Shown piece by piece: positions 7,989-17,575 of a DNA stretch of 64,000 nucleotides. The translations under genes were made by a program, and so were the position numbers. Under the pieces are notes generated by a model that worked only from the letters and a program-made list of their open reading frames with translations, did no database searches and was not told the DNA's origin. This stretch comes from CAYOUV01 sp963790075. Its GTDB lineage: Bacteria > Chloroflexota > Anaerolineae > Anaerolineales > Villigracilaceae. Numbering within the stretch: the stretch's first letter is position 1; every line of letters starts with the position of its first letter. Location of the stretch: assembly GCA_963790075.1 (NCBI GenBank), contig CAWBNG010000009.1:265908-329907 (forward strand), in the 5' to 3' direction.

Positions 7989-9422
7989 CTATTCACCCAC
8001 GGTATGGAGCAAAGCCATATTCGGTGGCCGCATGGCATCTATCGGAAAGCCACACACCAGCACCACCTGCTGACCTGCCTGGACCACCCCAGATTCAGTA
8101 ATGGCATGATCGACATGGTAAATCATCTCTTCTAACGACTTCGCGAATGGCACCAACTGCGGACGCACGCCCCACAAAAAAGTGAGTCGCAGGGAAGTCT
8201 CCGGATCTGGCGTAAAGGCCAGGATCGGCGAACGCGGTCGCACTTTGGACATCAGCCAGGCAGTGCGCCCGGTATTGGTAAACACGGCGACTGCAGTCAC
8301 ATCCCGGTCACGGGCCAATTCATGCGCCGCATGCGCCATGGAGGCGGCATCGCTCCCGCCCAGGGCGATGCGTCCTTGCTGCTGCCCCCACTCTAAAAAA
8401 TGCGTTTCGGCTTCACGGATAATGCGATCCATCATCTGCACCGCTTCTACAGGATACTCGCCCGAGGCGGTTTCGCCCGAGAGCATGACCGCGTCTGACC
8501 CGTCGAAAATGGCATTGGCCACATCCGAGGCTTCAGCGCGGGTCGGCAGCGGGCTTTGGATCATCAATTCAAGCATCTGCGTAGCCGTGATCACCAGCTT
8601 TGCGCGTTGGTTGGCTTCCTGGATAATGTGTTTTTGGATGACCGGTACACGCTCGGGCGGCATCTCAACGCCTAAATCTCCCCGAGCAACCATCACGCCA
8701 TCCACCTCTTCAAGAATTTTTTCCAAGTCATCCAATGCTTCTGGACGCTCCAACTTGGCAATCAAGAGCGGTTCGCGCTGATCTTTTTTCAGCCGTTTCA
8801 TCGCCTGACGCACTGCAATGACATCTTTTACACTGCGCACAAACGAAATTGCAACCGCATCCACAGCCCGCTCAAGGCCAAAAGCCAGGTCAATTTCATC
8901 CTTGTCGGTAAAACCGGGAATGCGCAAGCGCACGCCAGGCAGGTTGATCCCTTTGTGTGGGAATAAGGTACCTCCAACCACCACGCTGGCGGTGATCATG
9001 CGTTCTGCGGCAGAAACAACCGACAAAGCCAGGCGTCCATCGTCGAGCAGCAGGCGATCCTCGATGTGAACTGATTCGAAGAATTCCGGGAAATCGACCG
9101 GAACAACTTGTTCAGCGCAGTCCGGCTTCGGGTCTTCCTGGGCATATAACCTGATCGCTTCACCAGGTTTCAGAAATAAGGGTTTGGGCAAATCGCCCAC
9201 CCTGATCTTAGGTCCCTGCAGATCCTGTAAAATGCCAACGCTCATGCCGAGCCGCTCAGAGACCCTACGTATGCGAGCAATATATTCGGTGTGCTGCTCC
9301 CGGTCACCATGCGAGAAGTTGAGCCGGGCCACATTCATTCCCGCCTTCATTAACTGCTCCAGTTTTTCTTCGCTCTCGCAGGCCGGACCAATCGTGACAA
9401 CAATCTTTGCTTTTCTATCCAT
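7989..9422 (-). CDS. pyk: Pyruvate kinase
   Basis: 477 residues, full length for the family. It converts phosphoenolpyruvate and ADP to pyruvate and ATP in the cytoplasm. The N-terminus 'KAKIVVTIGPACESEEKLEQL' and 'MNVARLNFSHG' carry the substrate and cation-binding residues. 'LQDLQGPKIRVG' opens the B domain; 'VMVARGDLGVEMP' and 'TATQMLELMI' follow, then 'RAEASDVANAIFDGSDAVML'. The C-terminal allosteric-type domain is complete. An AAAGGT site precedes the ATG. It is the last gene of the minus-strand amino-acid/central-carbon cluster. Confidence 0.97.
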   Translation of the reverse strand: MDRKAKIVVTIGPACESEEKLEQLMKAGMNVARLNFSHGDREQHTEYIARIRRVSERLGMSVGILQDLQGPKIRVGDLPKPLFLKPGEAIRLYAQEDPKPDCAEQVVPVDFPEFFESVHIEDRLLLDDGRLALSVVSAAERMITASVVVGGTLFPHKGINLPGVRLRIPGFTDKDEIDLAFGLERAVDAVAISFVRSVKDVIAVRQAMKRLKKDQREPLLIAKLERPEALDDLEKILEEVDGVMVARGDLGVEMPPERVPVIQKHIIQEANQRAKLVITATQMLELMIQSPLPTRAEASDVANAIFDGSDAVMLSGETASGEYPVEAVQMMDRIIREAETHFLEWGQQQGRIALGGSDAASMAHAAHELARDRDVTAVAVFTNTGRTAWLMSKVRPRSPILAFTPDPETSLRLTFLWGVRPQLVPFAKSLEEMIYHVDHAITESGVVQAGQQVVLVCGFPIDAMRPPNMALLHTVGE

Positions 9423-9491
9423 GACATTTACCTTTAGAAATTATACTCGCCACAGAGCACTTTGCGTGTCTCCGCGGCGAATTTATTCCAG

Positions 9492-10814
9492 TCAGGTGAG
9501 AATTAAAATGTAGTGCAGTTTCTCGGCCTGCTTGTTCAGATCAGCGCGGAAATCGGGATGGGCGATATTGATTAGTTGCTGCGCTCGCTGCCGGATGGTC
9601 TTACCGTACAAATCGGCCACGCCAAATTCAGTTACCACGAAGTGGACGTGATTACGCGAAGTCACAACCCCCGCCCCTTCCTTGAGCATGGGGACGATGC
9701 GGCTGATTACCGTTCCGTCAGGCATCGAAGCTGTACTCGGCAGTGCAATCACCGGTACGCCACCTTTGGAACGCGAAGCACCATAGATGAAATCCAGTTG
9801 GCCACCGACACCCGAATACAGCTTGGGACCAATGCTGTCGGCGCAGACTTGACCCGTCAGGTCGACCTCGATCGCCGAGTTGATTGCCACCATACGCTCA
9901 TTTTGGGCGATAACAAATGGGTCGTTGACATACTCGGTACGGTGCAGTTCGATCAGCGGGTTGTCGTCCGACCAATCGTAGAGGCGCTTCGTCCCCAGCA
10001 TGAACCCGGCAATTATCTTCCCCGGATGCAGCGTTTTGCGTGCATTCGTTAACACGCCGGCCTCGACCAGTTCAATCACGCCGTCCGAAAAAAGCTCACT
10101 GTGTACACCCAAATCTTTTTTGTCATGCAGGTATTTAAGCACTGCATCGGGAATGGCACCGATGCCCATCTGCATGGTCGCGCCATCCGGGATCAACTCG
10201 GCGATGGAGCTGGCCACTTTTTCGATCACCTCCGAAGGACCTTCGTCGGTCATGGGTAATTCGGAGATCGGATAATTCACCGGGATAAGATAATTCAAGC
10301 GACTGACGTGGATGAATGAATCCCCCAAAGTGCGTGGCATCTGCTCGTTGACTTCAGCAATAATGATCCTGGCCGATTCAGCCGCCGTCTTCGTCAAGCC
10401 GACTTCGACACCCAGGCTGCAAAAACCGTGCTCATCGGGCGGAGAAACATGGATCAGCGCCGCATCCAAGGGTAAAATCCCATGCTTGAAGAGCAATGGA
10501 AATTCCGAAAGCAGCACAGGGGTAAAATCCGTACGGCCTTCGTGCACTGCCTTACGGATGTTGGCACTAATGAACATCGAATTGACCCGCAAATGTCCCT
10601 GCATGGCTGGACCAACGTAATCAGCAGGGCCGACCGTCAGCGCCTGGCAGATTTCGACATTTTCGAGATTGGGCGCGTATTCCACCAAAGCAGCCAGCAC
10701 CTTCTGCGGGACGGAAACGTTCCCGGTCAGGAATAACCGGTTCCCGGACTGGATGGCCCGCACAGCCTCCTGCGGGCTGACTACCCGATCTTGATACTGG
10801 CTAGCCAAGTCCAT
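9492..10814 (-). CDS. Acetyl-CoA hydrolase/transferase family protein (4-hydroxybutyrate CoA-transferase-like)
   Basis: 440-residue class I-type CoA-transferase. It moves CoA between acetyl-CoA and another carboxylic acid, or hydrolyses it to acetate. The glycine-rich 'MQMGIGAIPDAVL' and the catalytic-glutamate region 'LGVHSELFSDGVIEL' are present, as are 'GGQLDFIYGASRSKGG' and the C-terminal 'VHFVVTEFGVADLYGKT'. The ATG at 10814 is chosen because GGAGAGG lies 9 bases upstream; a TTG at 10820 is too close to this site. It overlaps the alanine dehydrogenase stop by 14 bases, suggesting coupled translation. The acceptor acid (butyrate, succinate or other) cannot be decided. Confidence 0.9.
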   Translation of the reverse strand: MDLASQYQDRVVSPQEAVRAIQSGNRLFLTGNVSVPQKVLAALVEYAPNLENVEICQALTVGPADYVGPAMQGHLRVNSMFISANIRKAVHEGRTDFTPVLLSEFPLLFKHGILPLDAALIHVSPPDEHGFCSLGVEVGLTKTAAESARIIIAEVNEQMPRTLGDSFIHVSRLNYLIPVNYPISELPMTDEGPSEVIEKVASSIAELIPDGATMQMGIGAIPDAVLKYLHDKKDLGVHSELFSDGVIELVEAGVLTNARKTLHPGKIIAGFMLGTKRLYDWSDDNPLIELHRTEYVNDPFVIAQNERMVAINSAIEVDLTGQVCADSIGPKLYSGVGGQLDFIYGASRSKGGVPVIALPSTASMPDGTVISRIVPMLKEGAGVVTSRNHVHFVVTEFGVADLYGKTIRQRAQQLINIAHPDFRADLNKQAEKLHYILILT

Positions 10815-11904
10815 CGTCAAGATCCTCTCCGTTTGTCAAGCGACTGAGGTGACGGAGTTTGCCGTCGATGGTGTTGACAGCCAATTCAAGAGCAGGGTTC
10901 GTCTTAATGGCTTTTTGGATGCCCATTTCAGCAAGGTCGATGATAAATAACATCGAAGCGTTGACAAAGGCATGGGTCGCCGTGCGAGCAACCACACCCG
11001 GCATATTCGGCACGCAGTAATGAAGCACGCCTTCTTCAACAAATACCGGATGCTCATGCGTCGTCGGCCTGGAGGTTTCCACGCACCCACCCTCATCAAT
11101 GCTGACGTCAATGATCAGCGAGCGCGGTTTCATGGCCCGCACCATCTCACGCGTAACCAGCAGCGGGGCACGTTGACCTGGAACAAGAACCGCCGTGATA
11201 ACCACATCCGCATAGGCGGTCGCCCGCTCAATATTACGGGGTGTCGAGATCATGGTTACCACGCCAGGAAAGCGGTCATAGATACGTTGCAGGGCACTGA
11301 GCTCTTTGTCGATAATCGTGACATGTGCGCCCAACCCCAGGAAAGCCTGGGCAGCGTAAGTTCCTACCACGCCTCCACCGATGATCACCACCTCAGCCGG
11401 CGGCACGCCTGGAACTCCACCCAGCAAAATACCCTTGCCGCCCCAGTTGTTTTGCAACAATCGGGCAGCTGTCTGCACCGCCATTGCACCGCCGATCTGG
11501 CTGAAGGGACGTAAAACCGGGCGGGAACCGTCCGACATTTGGATCTGCTCGTAGGCTACCGAGGCTATCCCGCGCTTCAGCAAGATATCGATCTTGTCTT
11601 GACGAGCGGATGCCAGGTGCAGGAATCCGGTCAAAATCGAACCGGGTTGCAACCACTCCAACTCATCTTTCATCGGGCGGGAAACCTTGAGAAGCAGGTC
11701 TGCGCGACCGAAGACTTCATCGGGGGAATAGACGATGCGCGCACCGGCGCTTTCGTATTCCTGGTCGCTAAACCCTGCTCCGATGCCCGCCTCGTGCTCA
11801 ACAAAACATGTATGCCCAAGTCGGGATAAGATTTCAACCCCGGCCGGCGAATGTCCTACGCGATATTCAAATGGTCGGCGTTCTTTTGGAATACCGATGT
11901 TCAT
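10801..11904 (-). CDS. ald: Alanine dehydrogenase
   Basis: 367 residues, normal length. It oxidatively deaminates L-alanine to pyruvate and ammonia with NAD+. It starts with 'MNIGIPKERRPFEYRVGHSP' (pyruvate-binding Arg/Lys region) and has the nucleotide-binding signature 'VVIIGGGVVGTYAAQAFLGLGA' (first 20 residues are the Rossmann turn). 'HYCVPNMPGVVARTAT' is the conserved C-terminal motif. It lies 19 bases downstream of rocD and overlaps the CoA-transferase gene, so the three are almost certainly co-transcribed. Confidence 0.96.
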   Translation of the reverse strand: MNIGIPKERRPFEYRVGHSPAGVEILSRLGHTCFVEHEAGIGAGFSDQEYESAGARIVYSPDEVFGRADLLLKVSRPMKDELEWLQPGSILTGFLHLASARQDKIDILLKRGIASVAYEQIQMSDGSRPVLRPFSQIGGAMAVQTAARLLQNNWGGKGILLGGVPGVPPAEVVIIGGGVVGTYAAQAFLGLGAHVTIIDKELSALQRIYDRFPGVVTMISTPRNIERATAYADVVITAVLVPGQRAPLLVTREMVRAMKPRSLIIDVSIDEGGCVETSRPTTHEHPVFVEEGVLHYCVPNMPGVVARTATHAFVNASMLFIIDLAEMGIQKAIKTNPALELAVNTIDGKLRHLSRLTNGEDLDDGLG

Positions 11905-11923
11905 ACTGCCTCCAATCCGCCTC

Positions 11924-13126
11924 TCAGGGCAGGTTCAAGACCTCACGAATGCGCGGAAGCGCCCAATCGATGGTTTCCCTGTCGATCACCAGCGGCGGCG
12001 CAAAGCGGATCACATGCTCATGAGTTTCTTTGGCCAGGATGCCTCGAGCTTGCAAAGCTTCGCAGAACCGTCGTGCACCCTTTGCTTCCGGTTTCAATTC
12101 AACCCCAATCAACAACCCCTTACCCCGCACTTCTTTGACATGCGGGCTGGGCATTTCAGCCAGTTGCTCCATGAAATACATGCCAAGCTGCTCGGCACGC
12201 TCAGACAACTTTTCATCCACCAACACCTTGAGCGCTGCCCGGGCTACAGCCGCACCCAGCGGATTCCCGCCGAAAGTCGAACCATGCTCGCCTGGCGTGA
12301 ACAATCCCAATAAATCCGCGTCGGCCAGGATAGCCGAGACGGGATAAAAGCCACCTGAGAGCGCCTTTCCGATCACGGTAATATTCGGCCGGACTCCCTC
12401 GTGCTGGGCAGCAAACAACTTCCCGGTTCGCCCCAGCCCCGTCTGGATCTCATCGGCGATGAGCAATACATTATTCTGCTTGCATATCTCGGCCACGCGC
12501 CGTAGATAACCTTCCGGTGGGACGATCACGCCGCCCTCGCCCTGGATCGGTTCAAGCATGACCGCGGCGGCATTAGGCGTAATTGCCTTTTCGATTGCAT
12601 CCGCATCGCCATAGGCTACGGTGATAAATCCGGGTGTGAAGGGTCCAAAGTCATCGCGATAAAGCGGTTCGGTTGAGAAGGTCACAATCGAGATCGTGCG
12701 TCCATGGAAGTTGCCTGCGCAAGTAATGATCTCCGCCTGGTGGCGCGGCACCCCCTTAACCCGGTAAGCCCACTTGCGGGCCAACTTGAGGGCCGTTTCG
12801 ACTGCCTCCGCGCCCGAATTCATCGGCAAGGACATTTCATAGCCGGTCAGCTCGGATAATTCCTTGTACAGCAGGGGCAGCTGGTCGTTGCGGAAAGCCC
12901 GCGAGGTCAGCGTGACCTTCTTGGCCTGGTCCAGCAATGCCGCCAAAATTTTTGGATGTACATGCCCCTGGTTGACTGCCGAATAGGCGCTCAGACAATC
13001 CAAATATTTTTTACCATCCACATCATAGACCCACACGCCTTCAGCACGATCAATGACCACGTCCAGTGGATGATAGTTGTGCGCCCCGTAGCGCTCTTCG
13101 AGCTGAATATATTCCTGCGTGTTCAT
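11924..13126 (-). CDS. rocD: Ornithine--oxo-acid aminotransferase
   Basis: 400-residue PLP enzyme of class III. It transfers the delta-amino group of ornithine to 2-oxoglutarate, giving glutamate semialdehyde. The N-terminus 'YGAHNYHPLDVVIDRAEGVW' is diagnostic of ornithine aminotransferase over acetylornithine aminotransferase. 'NSGAEAVETALKLARKW' binds the cofactor phosphate, 'LIADEIQTGLGRTGK' holds the cofactor-stacking Asp, and the PLP lysine is in 'VIGKALSGG'. Downstream of argF, it suggests ornithine breakdown rather than synthesis. Confidence 0.95.
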   Translation of the reverse strand: MNTQEYIQLEERYGAHNYHPLDVVIDRAEGVWVYDVDGKKYLDCLSAYSAVNQGHVHPKILAALLDQAKKVTLTSRAFRNDQLPLLYKELSELTGYEMSLPMNSGAEAVETALKLARKWAYRVKGVPRHQAEIITCAGNFHGRTISIVTFSTEPLYRDDFGPFTPGFITVAYGDADAIEKAITPNAAAVMLEPIQGEGGVIVPPEGYLRRVAEICKQNNVLLIADEIQTGLGRTGKLFAAQHEGVRPNITVIGKALSGGFYPVSAILADADLLGLFTPGEHGSTFGGNPLGAAVARAALKVLVDEKLSERAEQLGMYFMEQLAEMPSPHVKEVRGKGLLIGVELKPEAKGARRFCEALQARGILAKETHEHVIRFAPPLVIDRETIDWALPRIREVLNLP

Positions 13127-13192
13127 AGATCACCTCTTAGAAATGAAGAGTGGTGCCCCGAGCGCTGCGCAGTCGAGAGGCGGAGCCATGCA

Positions 13193-13219
13193 AAACGGGT
13201 TTCGAAACGAAACCCGTTT
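13193..13219 (-). terminator. Stem-loop terminator after argF
   Basis: A 12-bp perfect stem (AAACGGGTTTCG / CGAAACCCGTTT) with an AAA loop lies 12 bases beyond the argF stop. On the minus strand it is followed by a short T-run; on the plus strand a seven-T run follows. It may only partly stop transcription into rocD. Confidence 0.65.
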
Positions 13220-13230
13220 TTTTAGATTAC

Positions 13231-14154
13231 CTATGCGACCCCAAGCAAACGAGCCAAAATCGCCTTCTGGGCGTGTAAGCGATTATGAGCTTGCGGAAAG
13301 ATCCTGGAGTGCGAGCCATCTGCGACTTCATCCGTCAATTCATAGTTGCGATGTGCAGGCAAACAATGCAAAACGATTACATCTTTTTTAGCCTCACCGA
13401 CCAATTTGGCATTGACCTGGTAGGGCGGGAAGACCTTCTCACGCTTGGCGGCTTCCTGCTCCTGTCCCATACTGGTCCAGGTATCAGTATAGATCACGTC
13501 AGCCTCCCTGACAGCCTGGTGGGGGTCGCGCAGAAAACTCAGTTTACTACCGGATTCTGCCCCGATCCCTTTGGCGACCTCGATCGCTTCCGGCTTGATA
13601 TCGTAATCTTCTGGATTGGCAATTGTAAAGTTCCAACCCAATTTTGCGCTGACATGCATCAACGAAACAGCGACATTATTCCCATCCCCTATATAAGTTA
13701 CATTCAAGCCCTTGGCCTTGCCGTACTGTTCCTGAATGGTGAGTGCGTCAGCCATGGCCTGGCAGGGATGGTTGTAATCGCTCAAGCCGTTAATCACCGG
13801 CACGCTTGACCATTTCGCCAGTTCCAGCACGTGTGCGTGTTCGAAAACCCTGGCCATGATCGCCTGAACATACCCGGACATGACGCGGGCCACATCCGCG
13901 ATCGATTCCCGTTTTCCCAAACCAATCTCGCTGGGAGAAAGATACAGCGCATCCCCATCCAAATGACGCATGGCCATATCGAAGGAAACCCGGGTACGCA
14001 AACTGGGTTTCTGGAAAATCATACCCAACACTTTGCCTTTTAATAGCGGTTGATTACCGCCAGCAAAATATTCCTTTTTCAGGGAAATCGCCAGATCGAG
14101 CAGGTCTTGAAGTTCCTGAGGCGAATAGTCTGCAACGGCTAAAAAGTGCTTCAT
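13231..14154 (-). CDS. argF: Ornithine carbamoyltransferase
   Basis: 307 residues, full length. It catalyses carbamoyl phosphate + ornithine to citrulline + phosphate. The carbamoyl-phosphate loop 'PSLRTRVSF', the 'YNHPCQAMADALTI' region, and the ornithine-binding 'HCLPAHR' are all present. AAGGAG lies before the ATG. Position upstream of rocD suggests it could work in the catabolic direction (citrulline to ornithine), but no arginine deiminase or carbamate kinase gene is in the window, so biosynthesis is equally possible. Confidence 0.95.
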   Translation of the reverse strand: MKHFLAVADYSPQELQDLLDLAISLKKEYFAGGNQPLLKGKVLGMIFQKPSLRTRVSFDMAMRHLDGDALYLSPSEIGLGKRESIADVARVMSGYVQAIMARVFEHAHVLELAKWSSVPVINGLSDYNHPCQAMADALTIQEQYGKAKGLNVTYIGDGNNVAVSLMHVSAKLGWNFTIANPEDYDIKPEAIEVAKGIGAESGSKLSFLRDPHQAVREADVIYTDTWTSMGQEQEAAKREKVFPPYQVNAKLVGEAKKDVIVLHCLPAHRNYELTDEVADGSHSRIFPQAHNRLHAQKAILARLLGVA

Positions 14155-14176
14155 AAATTCTTTCTCCTTATTGTGA

Positions 14177-14182
14177 AGTATA
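14177..14182 (-). promoter_or_regulatory. Candidate -10 box for argF
   Basis: On the minus strand a TATACT hexamer lies 23 bases before the argF start. No convincing -35 hexamer is seen at 16-18 bases, so the call is tentative. Confidence 0.35.
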
Positions 14183-14248
14183 GCACAGGGGTTTTGCAGC
14201 TTAGAGTCGCAAGAATCATACTTCTGCTATGAACTTCATCAATGGTGG

Positions 14249-15157
14249 TCATTGCGCAGGTGCGCGGTATTTGCGCCAGTAACGCAGCAATCCGTCTGCA
14301 GACATCCCCAATGGATTGGCCAGCGCATAAGAGCGGATGACGCCGTCGCTCAGACCGACCCCGCGTCCCTGGGCCTCCATCCATTCTGTAAATTGCTGCC
14401 GCAATTCATCGATCTGTGGCGCGGATGGCATTGTTTTTTCCAACCAGCGATCGATCTCGTCCAAAGATTTTTCCATCGTACGCAACTGCCATTCAGGGTC
14501 ATCGAAAATCCCAAAATGGGTCGGTGCAATCCGGTTGAATTTAACCTGCCTCAGACGTTTCAGGCTTTCCTGCCAGCGTTCCAGATGAAATTCAGGTGGC
14601 GGCATTGGCACACGCAAGTATTGATAGTCGGGGATACGCACGCCGCCAACATCGCCAGTGAAACAAATATCTTCAAACAAGTAGGCGTAATGGTGTTCGG
14701 CATGCCCGGGAGTATTCAGCGGCACAAACCGCAGGTTCCCGATCGGGATTTCTTCTTCGTCCTGTACAACGGTCAATTGATCATCAGGAACTGCCAAGAA
14801 TTCTCCCCAGAGTGTATCCATCTTATCACCATAAATGCGAGTGGCACTTGCCAGCAATTTCTCCGGGTGAAGCATGTGGGGTGCGCCAACCGGATGGACG
14901 TAAATCTGAGCACCCTGGTGGGCCAGCCAGCCAGCCGCACCAGCATGATCCAGATGGATATGTGTCAACAACACATGCGTGACATCCTGAACTGTCAATC
15001 CGTGTTCAGCCAGGCCGCGCTTAAGCGCCTCAATCGTCGAGCCGGGGCCCAATTCAATCAAAACGGCCCCGGCTGAATGCCTGATCAGATACGAGGCAAT
15101 CGCGCGAGATCGCCCCTGGAAGTTTAAGTCTAAGGTGTATACGTGGGTTTGAACCAT
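14249..15157 (-). CDS. MBL-fold metallo-hydrolase
   Basis: 302 residues with the metallo-beta-lactamase metal motif 'THIHLDHAGAAGWL' (HxHxDH), a downstream metal-binding histidine in 'NTPGHAEHHYAYL' and the aspartate of 'CFTGDVGG'. The C-terminal 110 residues are helical and resemble the group of glyoxalase-II-like hydrolases found alone in Chloroflexota. The substrate is unknown. It overlaps the 3' end of the DUF58 gene by 28 bases, so it is the last gene of the MoxR cluster. Confidence 0.88.
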   Translation of the reverse strand: MVQTHVYTLDLNFQGRSRAIASYLIRHSAGAVLIELGPGSTIEALKRGLAEHGLTVQDVTHVLLTHIHLDHAGAAGWLAHQGAQIYVHPVGAPHMLHPEKLLASATRIYGDKMDTLWGEFLAVPDDQLTVVQDEEEIPIGNLRFVPLNTPGHAEHHYAYLFEDICFTGDVGGVRIPDYQYLRVPMPPPEFHLERWQESLKRLRQVKFNRIAPTHFGIFDDPEWQLRTMEKSLDEIDRWLEKTMPSAPQIDELRQQFTEWMEAQGRGVGLSDGVIRSYALANPLGMSADGLLRYWRKYRAPAQ

Positions 15158-16446
15158 CTTGTCGCTATCTCCTGGTCGGCGGCGCTGCTTACGAGGCCTG
15201 AAAGTGCCTGCGCTAAATCAGCCCCATTATAAACTGAACAGACCGGGATGTTGCGATCCATCAAAGACTGGGCTAAGATTTCGCCCCCCTTCAGACCGCC
15301 GAATGACTCAGAAATCAGGAGGACCACGACCGGTTTCAAATCACGGCGCTGCAAATCATCAACCGCGATCAGGATTTCAGGGTGAAAAGTTGGGGTGACC
15401 AAAATTGCGCTGCTTCCACGGGGCAATTGTTTCGCCTGGGCAGATACCAGGCTGCCCAGGGGCAGTTCCCCCTCGGCCTCCAGGAAAGCCAGCACTTCAA
15501 GAATTTTATCTTCCTGACGCACAGTCCGCTCTGCCGGGATAATGGTTTGCACCTGGCCAGAAGCCACAAAACCAACCGCACGATCCTTACCGATGAAATA
15601 ATGCGCCAGTGAGGCGGTAATACTGATGGCGTACTCTAGGGTCGAGGGTGGCAGCGAGAATGTTGGTCGCCTGCTGAACAACCAGCCATCCAATTGGTCA
15701 GCAGGCAGTTCGTATGGTTGTTCCGCATGGACGGTCGCTTGTGCATCCATGAACAACCAAACCTCAGCCTGAGGATCCCGGTCGAACTCCTTGACCATCA
15801 GCTGCCCGCGACGGACGGTTGTCGGCCAATGAATCCGTTTGAGCGGATCCCCCGGGTTATATTCACGAACGCCAGAAGCATGCGGGGTGACGTCAATTGC
15901 TTTGCGACTGATCGGTTTGCCGCCCGGCAGCAGACCCAGCGGCGAGGGGAAGGAGGCAATTTCAACCAACATCGGCAAGACTACCAGAGAATCAAGCGCC
16001 GGGAATTGCTTCTGGACTTTGAACAATCCAAATGGATCGCCTGAGGTAAGTGCGGTCGGTCCAAGCGAAAAGCTACCTCGCCGCATCAGCCAGGTTCGTG
16101 CTATGTAGGAACGTTTCTGATGCCCTCCAATCCCGGTCAGCAAGCGCGAACCCGTAGCCCCCGGCATGACCGAGGCATTCAGCACCTCGACCCACAAACA
16201 AGCTACCACACCATTATTTGCGACTTCGAAATGTTCTTCGAAAATGTCCCCCACATTTGCGCGCAGGGAACGCGCCTGGCGTACTATTTTCATACCCTGC
16301 AAGGACAATCGAGCCCAAAACCAACTGATCGTGAACAATAGCGTGCTCAGATATAAAATCCGGGAATAGATCGGCGCGCCACTGACCAGGGAACCGAGAA
16401 TTCCGATGGCAAACAGCAGCCCAACCAGGACCCGACCAGGATTCAT
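15130..16446 (-). CDS. DUF58 domain membrane protein (MoxR partner)
   Basis: 438 residues. Two membrane helices span about residues 5-45, followed by a beta-rich region and the DUF58 core 'GVREYNPGDPLKRIHWPTT' plus 'LMVKEFDRDPQAEVWLFMDA' (about 205-245), which starts a von Willebrand A-like fold. DUF58 proteins are typically encoded next to MoxR AAA+ ATPases and are thought to assist assembly or activation of other proteins. The ATGA overlap with moxR (16443-16446) confirms the pair. Confidence 0.9.
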   Translation of the reverse strand: MNPGRVLVGLLFAIGILGSLVSGAPIYSRILYLSTLLFTISWFWARLSLQGMKIVRQARSLRANVGDIFEEHFEVANNGVVACLWVEVLNASVMPGATGSRLLTGIGGHQKRSYIARTWLMRRGSFSLGPTALTSGDPFGLFKVQKQFPALDSLVVLPMLVEIASFPSPLGLLPGGKPISRKAIDVTPHASGVREYNPGDPLKRIHWPTTVRRGQLMVKEFDRDPQAEVWLFMDAQATVHAEQPYELPADQLDGWLFSRRPTFSLPPSTLEYAISITASLAHYFIGKDRAVGFVASGQVQTIIPAERTVRQEDKILEVLAFLEAEGELPLGSLVSAQAKQLPRGSSAILVTPTFHPEILIAVDDLQRRDLKPVVVLLISESFGGLKGGEILAQSLMDRNIPVCSVYNGADLAQALSGLVSSAADQEIATRWFKPTYTP

Positions 16447-17414
16447 ACCGCGGTGCCTCCTCCTACGGCTTGATAATCTCCACCCGGCACAGGAACGCTC
16501 AAAACAGTTTCATGGACAATTCGGTCAGCGCTCAATTCCCGCAAGCGAGCTGCCGGTCCGACGATAATGCGATGACCCAGCACCGACACAGCCAGAGCCT
16601 TGATATCGTCCGGCAGCACATAATCCCGCCCCAATAATGCTGCTCGCGCCTGACCGGTCCGGAACAGGGATAAACTTCCCCGTGGGCTGGAACCCAATGA
16701 CACGTCGCTGCTCTGGCGGGTACGCCCGGTCAATTCTATGATATAGCGCTTGATTGCATCCGAGACATAGATTTTCTTGACCGCCTCAGCCGCGGCCAAC
16801 ACCTCCTCGATGCTGACAACCGCTTCCAGAGTTTCAAGCGGGTGACGCAATTGCTGATCTTCCAGGATTCGGATCTCATCCGAAGGTGTTGGATAACCGA
16901 GTCGCACGCGCAAAAGGAAGCGGTCCAACTGCGCTTCCGGCAGCGGAAAGGTGCCCTCATACTCGATCGGGTTTTGAGTGGCTAAAACCATGAAGGGTTT
17001 GGGTAAAATGTGGGTCACCCCATCGACTGTCACCTGGCGCTCTTCCATCGCCTCCAGCAAGGCAGCCTGGGTTTTGGGCGTGGCGCGGTTGATCTCATCG
17101 GCCAGAACGATCTGCCCAATTACCGGGCCCGGCCTGAATTCGAATTGATGCGTCTCCTGATTGTAGATCGAGATACCGGTAACGTCACTCGGCAGCATAT
17201 CGGGTGTGAATTGAATCCGATTAAATGTACATCCGACTGACTTTGCCAAACTACGTGCCAATATCGTCTTGCCAACGCCGGGAACATCCTCGATCAAGAC
17301 ATGACCCTGACATAGAAGGCCAACCACAACCATCTCGAGGGATTGTCGTTTCCCGACGATCACTTTTTCCAGGTTGGTGATTACGCGTTCGCCGAATGTT
17401 TTTAAGTCTGTCAT
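16443..17414 (-). CDS. MoxR-family AAA+ ATPase
   Basis: 323 residues. Walker A is 'EDVPGVGKT' (about 42-50), Walker B is 'LADEINRATPKTQAALLEAM', sensor 1 is 'MVLATQNPIEYEGTFPLPEA', and 'LDRFLLRVRLGYP' carries the arginine finger. The lid is 'GSSPRGSLSLFR'. MoxR ATPases act as chaperone-like remodelers with the neighbouring DUF58 protein. The first gene of a three-gene set with DUF58 and the MBL hydrolase. Confidence 0.95.
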   Translation of the reverse strand: MTDLKTFGERVITNLEKVIVGKRQSLEMVVVGLLCQGHVLIEDVPGVGKTILARSLAKSVGCTFNRIQFTPDMLPSDVTGISIYNQETHQFEFRPGPVIGQIVLADEINRATPKTQAALLEAMEERQVTVDGVTHILPKPFMVLATQNPIEYEGTFPLPEAQLDRFLLRVRLGYPTPSDEIRILEDQQLRHPLETLEAVVSIEEVLAAAEAVKKIYVSDAIKRYIIELTGRTRQSSDVSLGSSPRGSLSLFRTGQARAALLGRDYVLPDDIKALAVSVLGHRIIVGPAARLRELSADRIVHETVLSVPVPGGDYQAVGGGTAV

Positions 17415-17560
17415 CCGCGTTTCCTTTCATGTGGGATAAAGTGATTGTAAGGGTTTTCAAGCCGCGGGGCAAGTCCGCCAGGAGTGGTCTTTAACAGCTT
17501 TTACCAGTCATTTAGTATTAATTATGGCGACCCATAGAATTTCCCGGCACGGAATTGGAG

Positions 17561-17566
17561 TATAAT
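17561..17566 (+). promoter_or_regulatory. -10 box of tRNA-Arg promoter
   Basis: A consensus TATAAT lies 9 bases before the first base of the tRNA. No clear -35 hexamer is seen. Confidence 0.55.
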
Positions 17567-17575
17567 CCGCCCCAG

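Noticed and set aside
8182..8781. 199-codon plus-strand ORF over pyruvate kinase, and similar plus-strand ORFs at 9576, 10972, 11735 and 14252
   Set aside because: All lie antisense to well-identified enzymes and have shadow-type composition.
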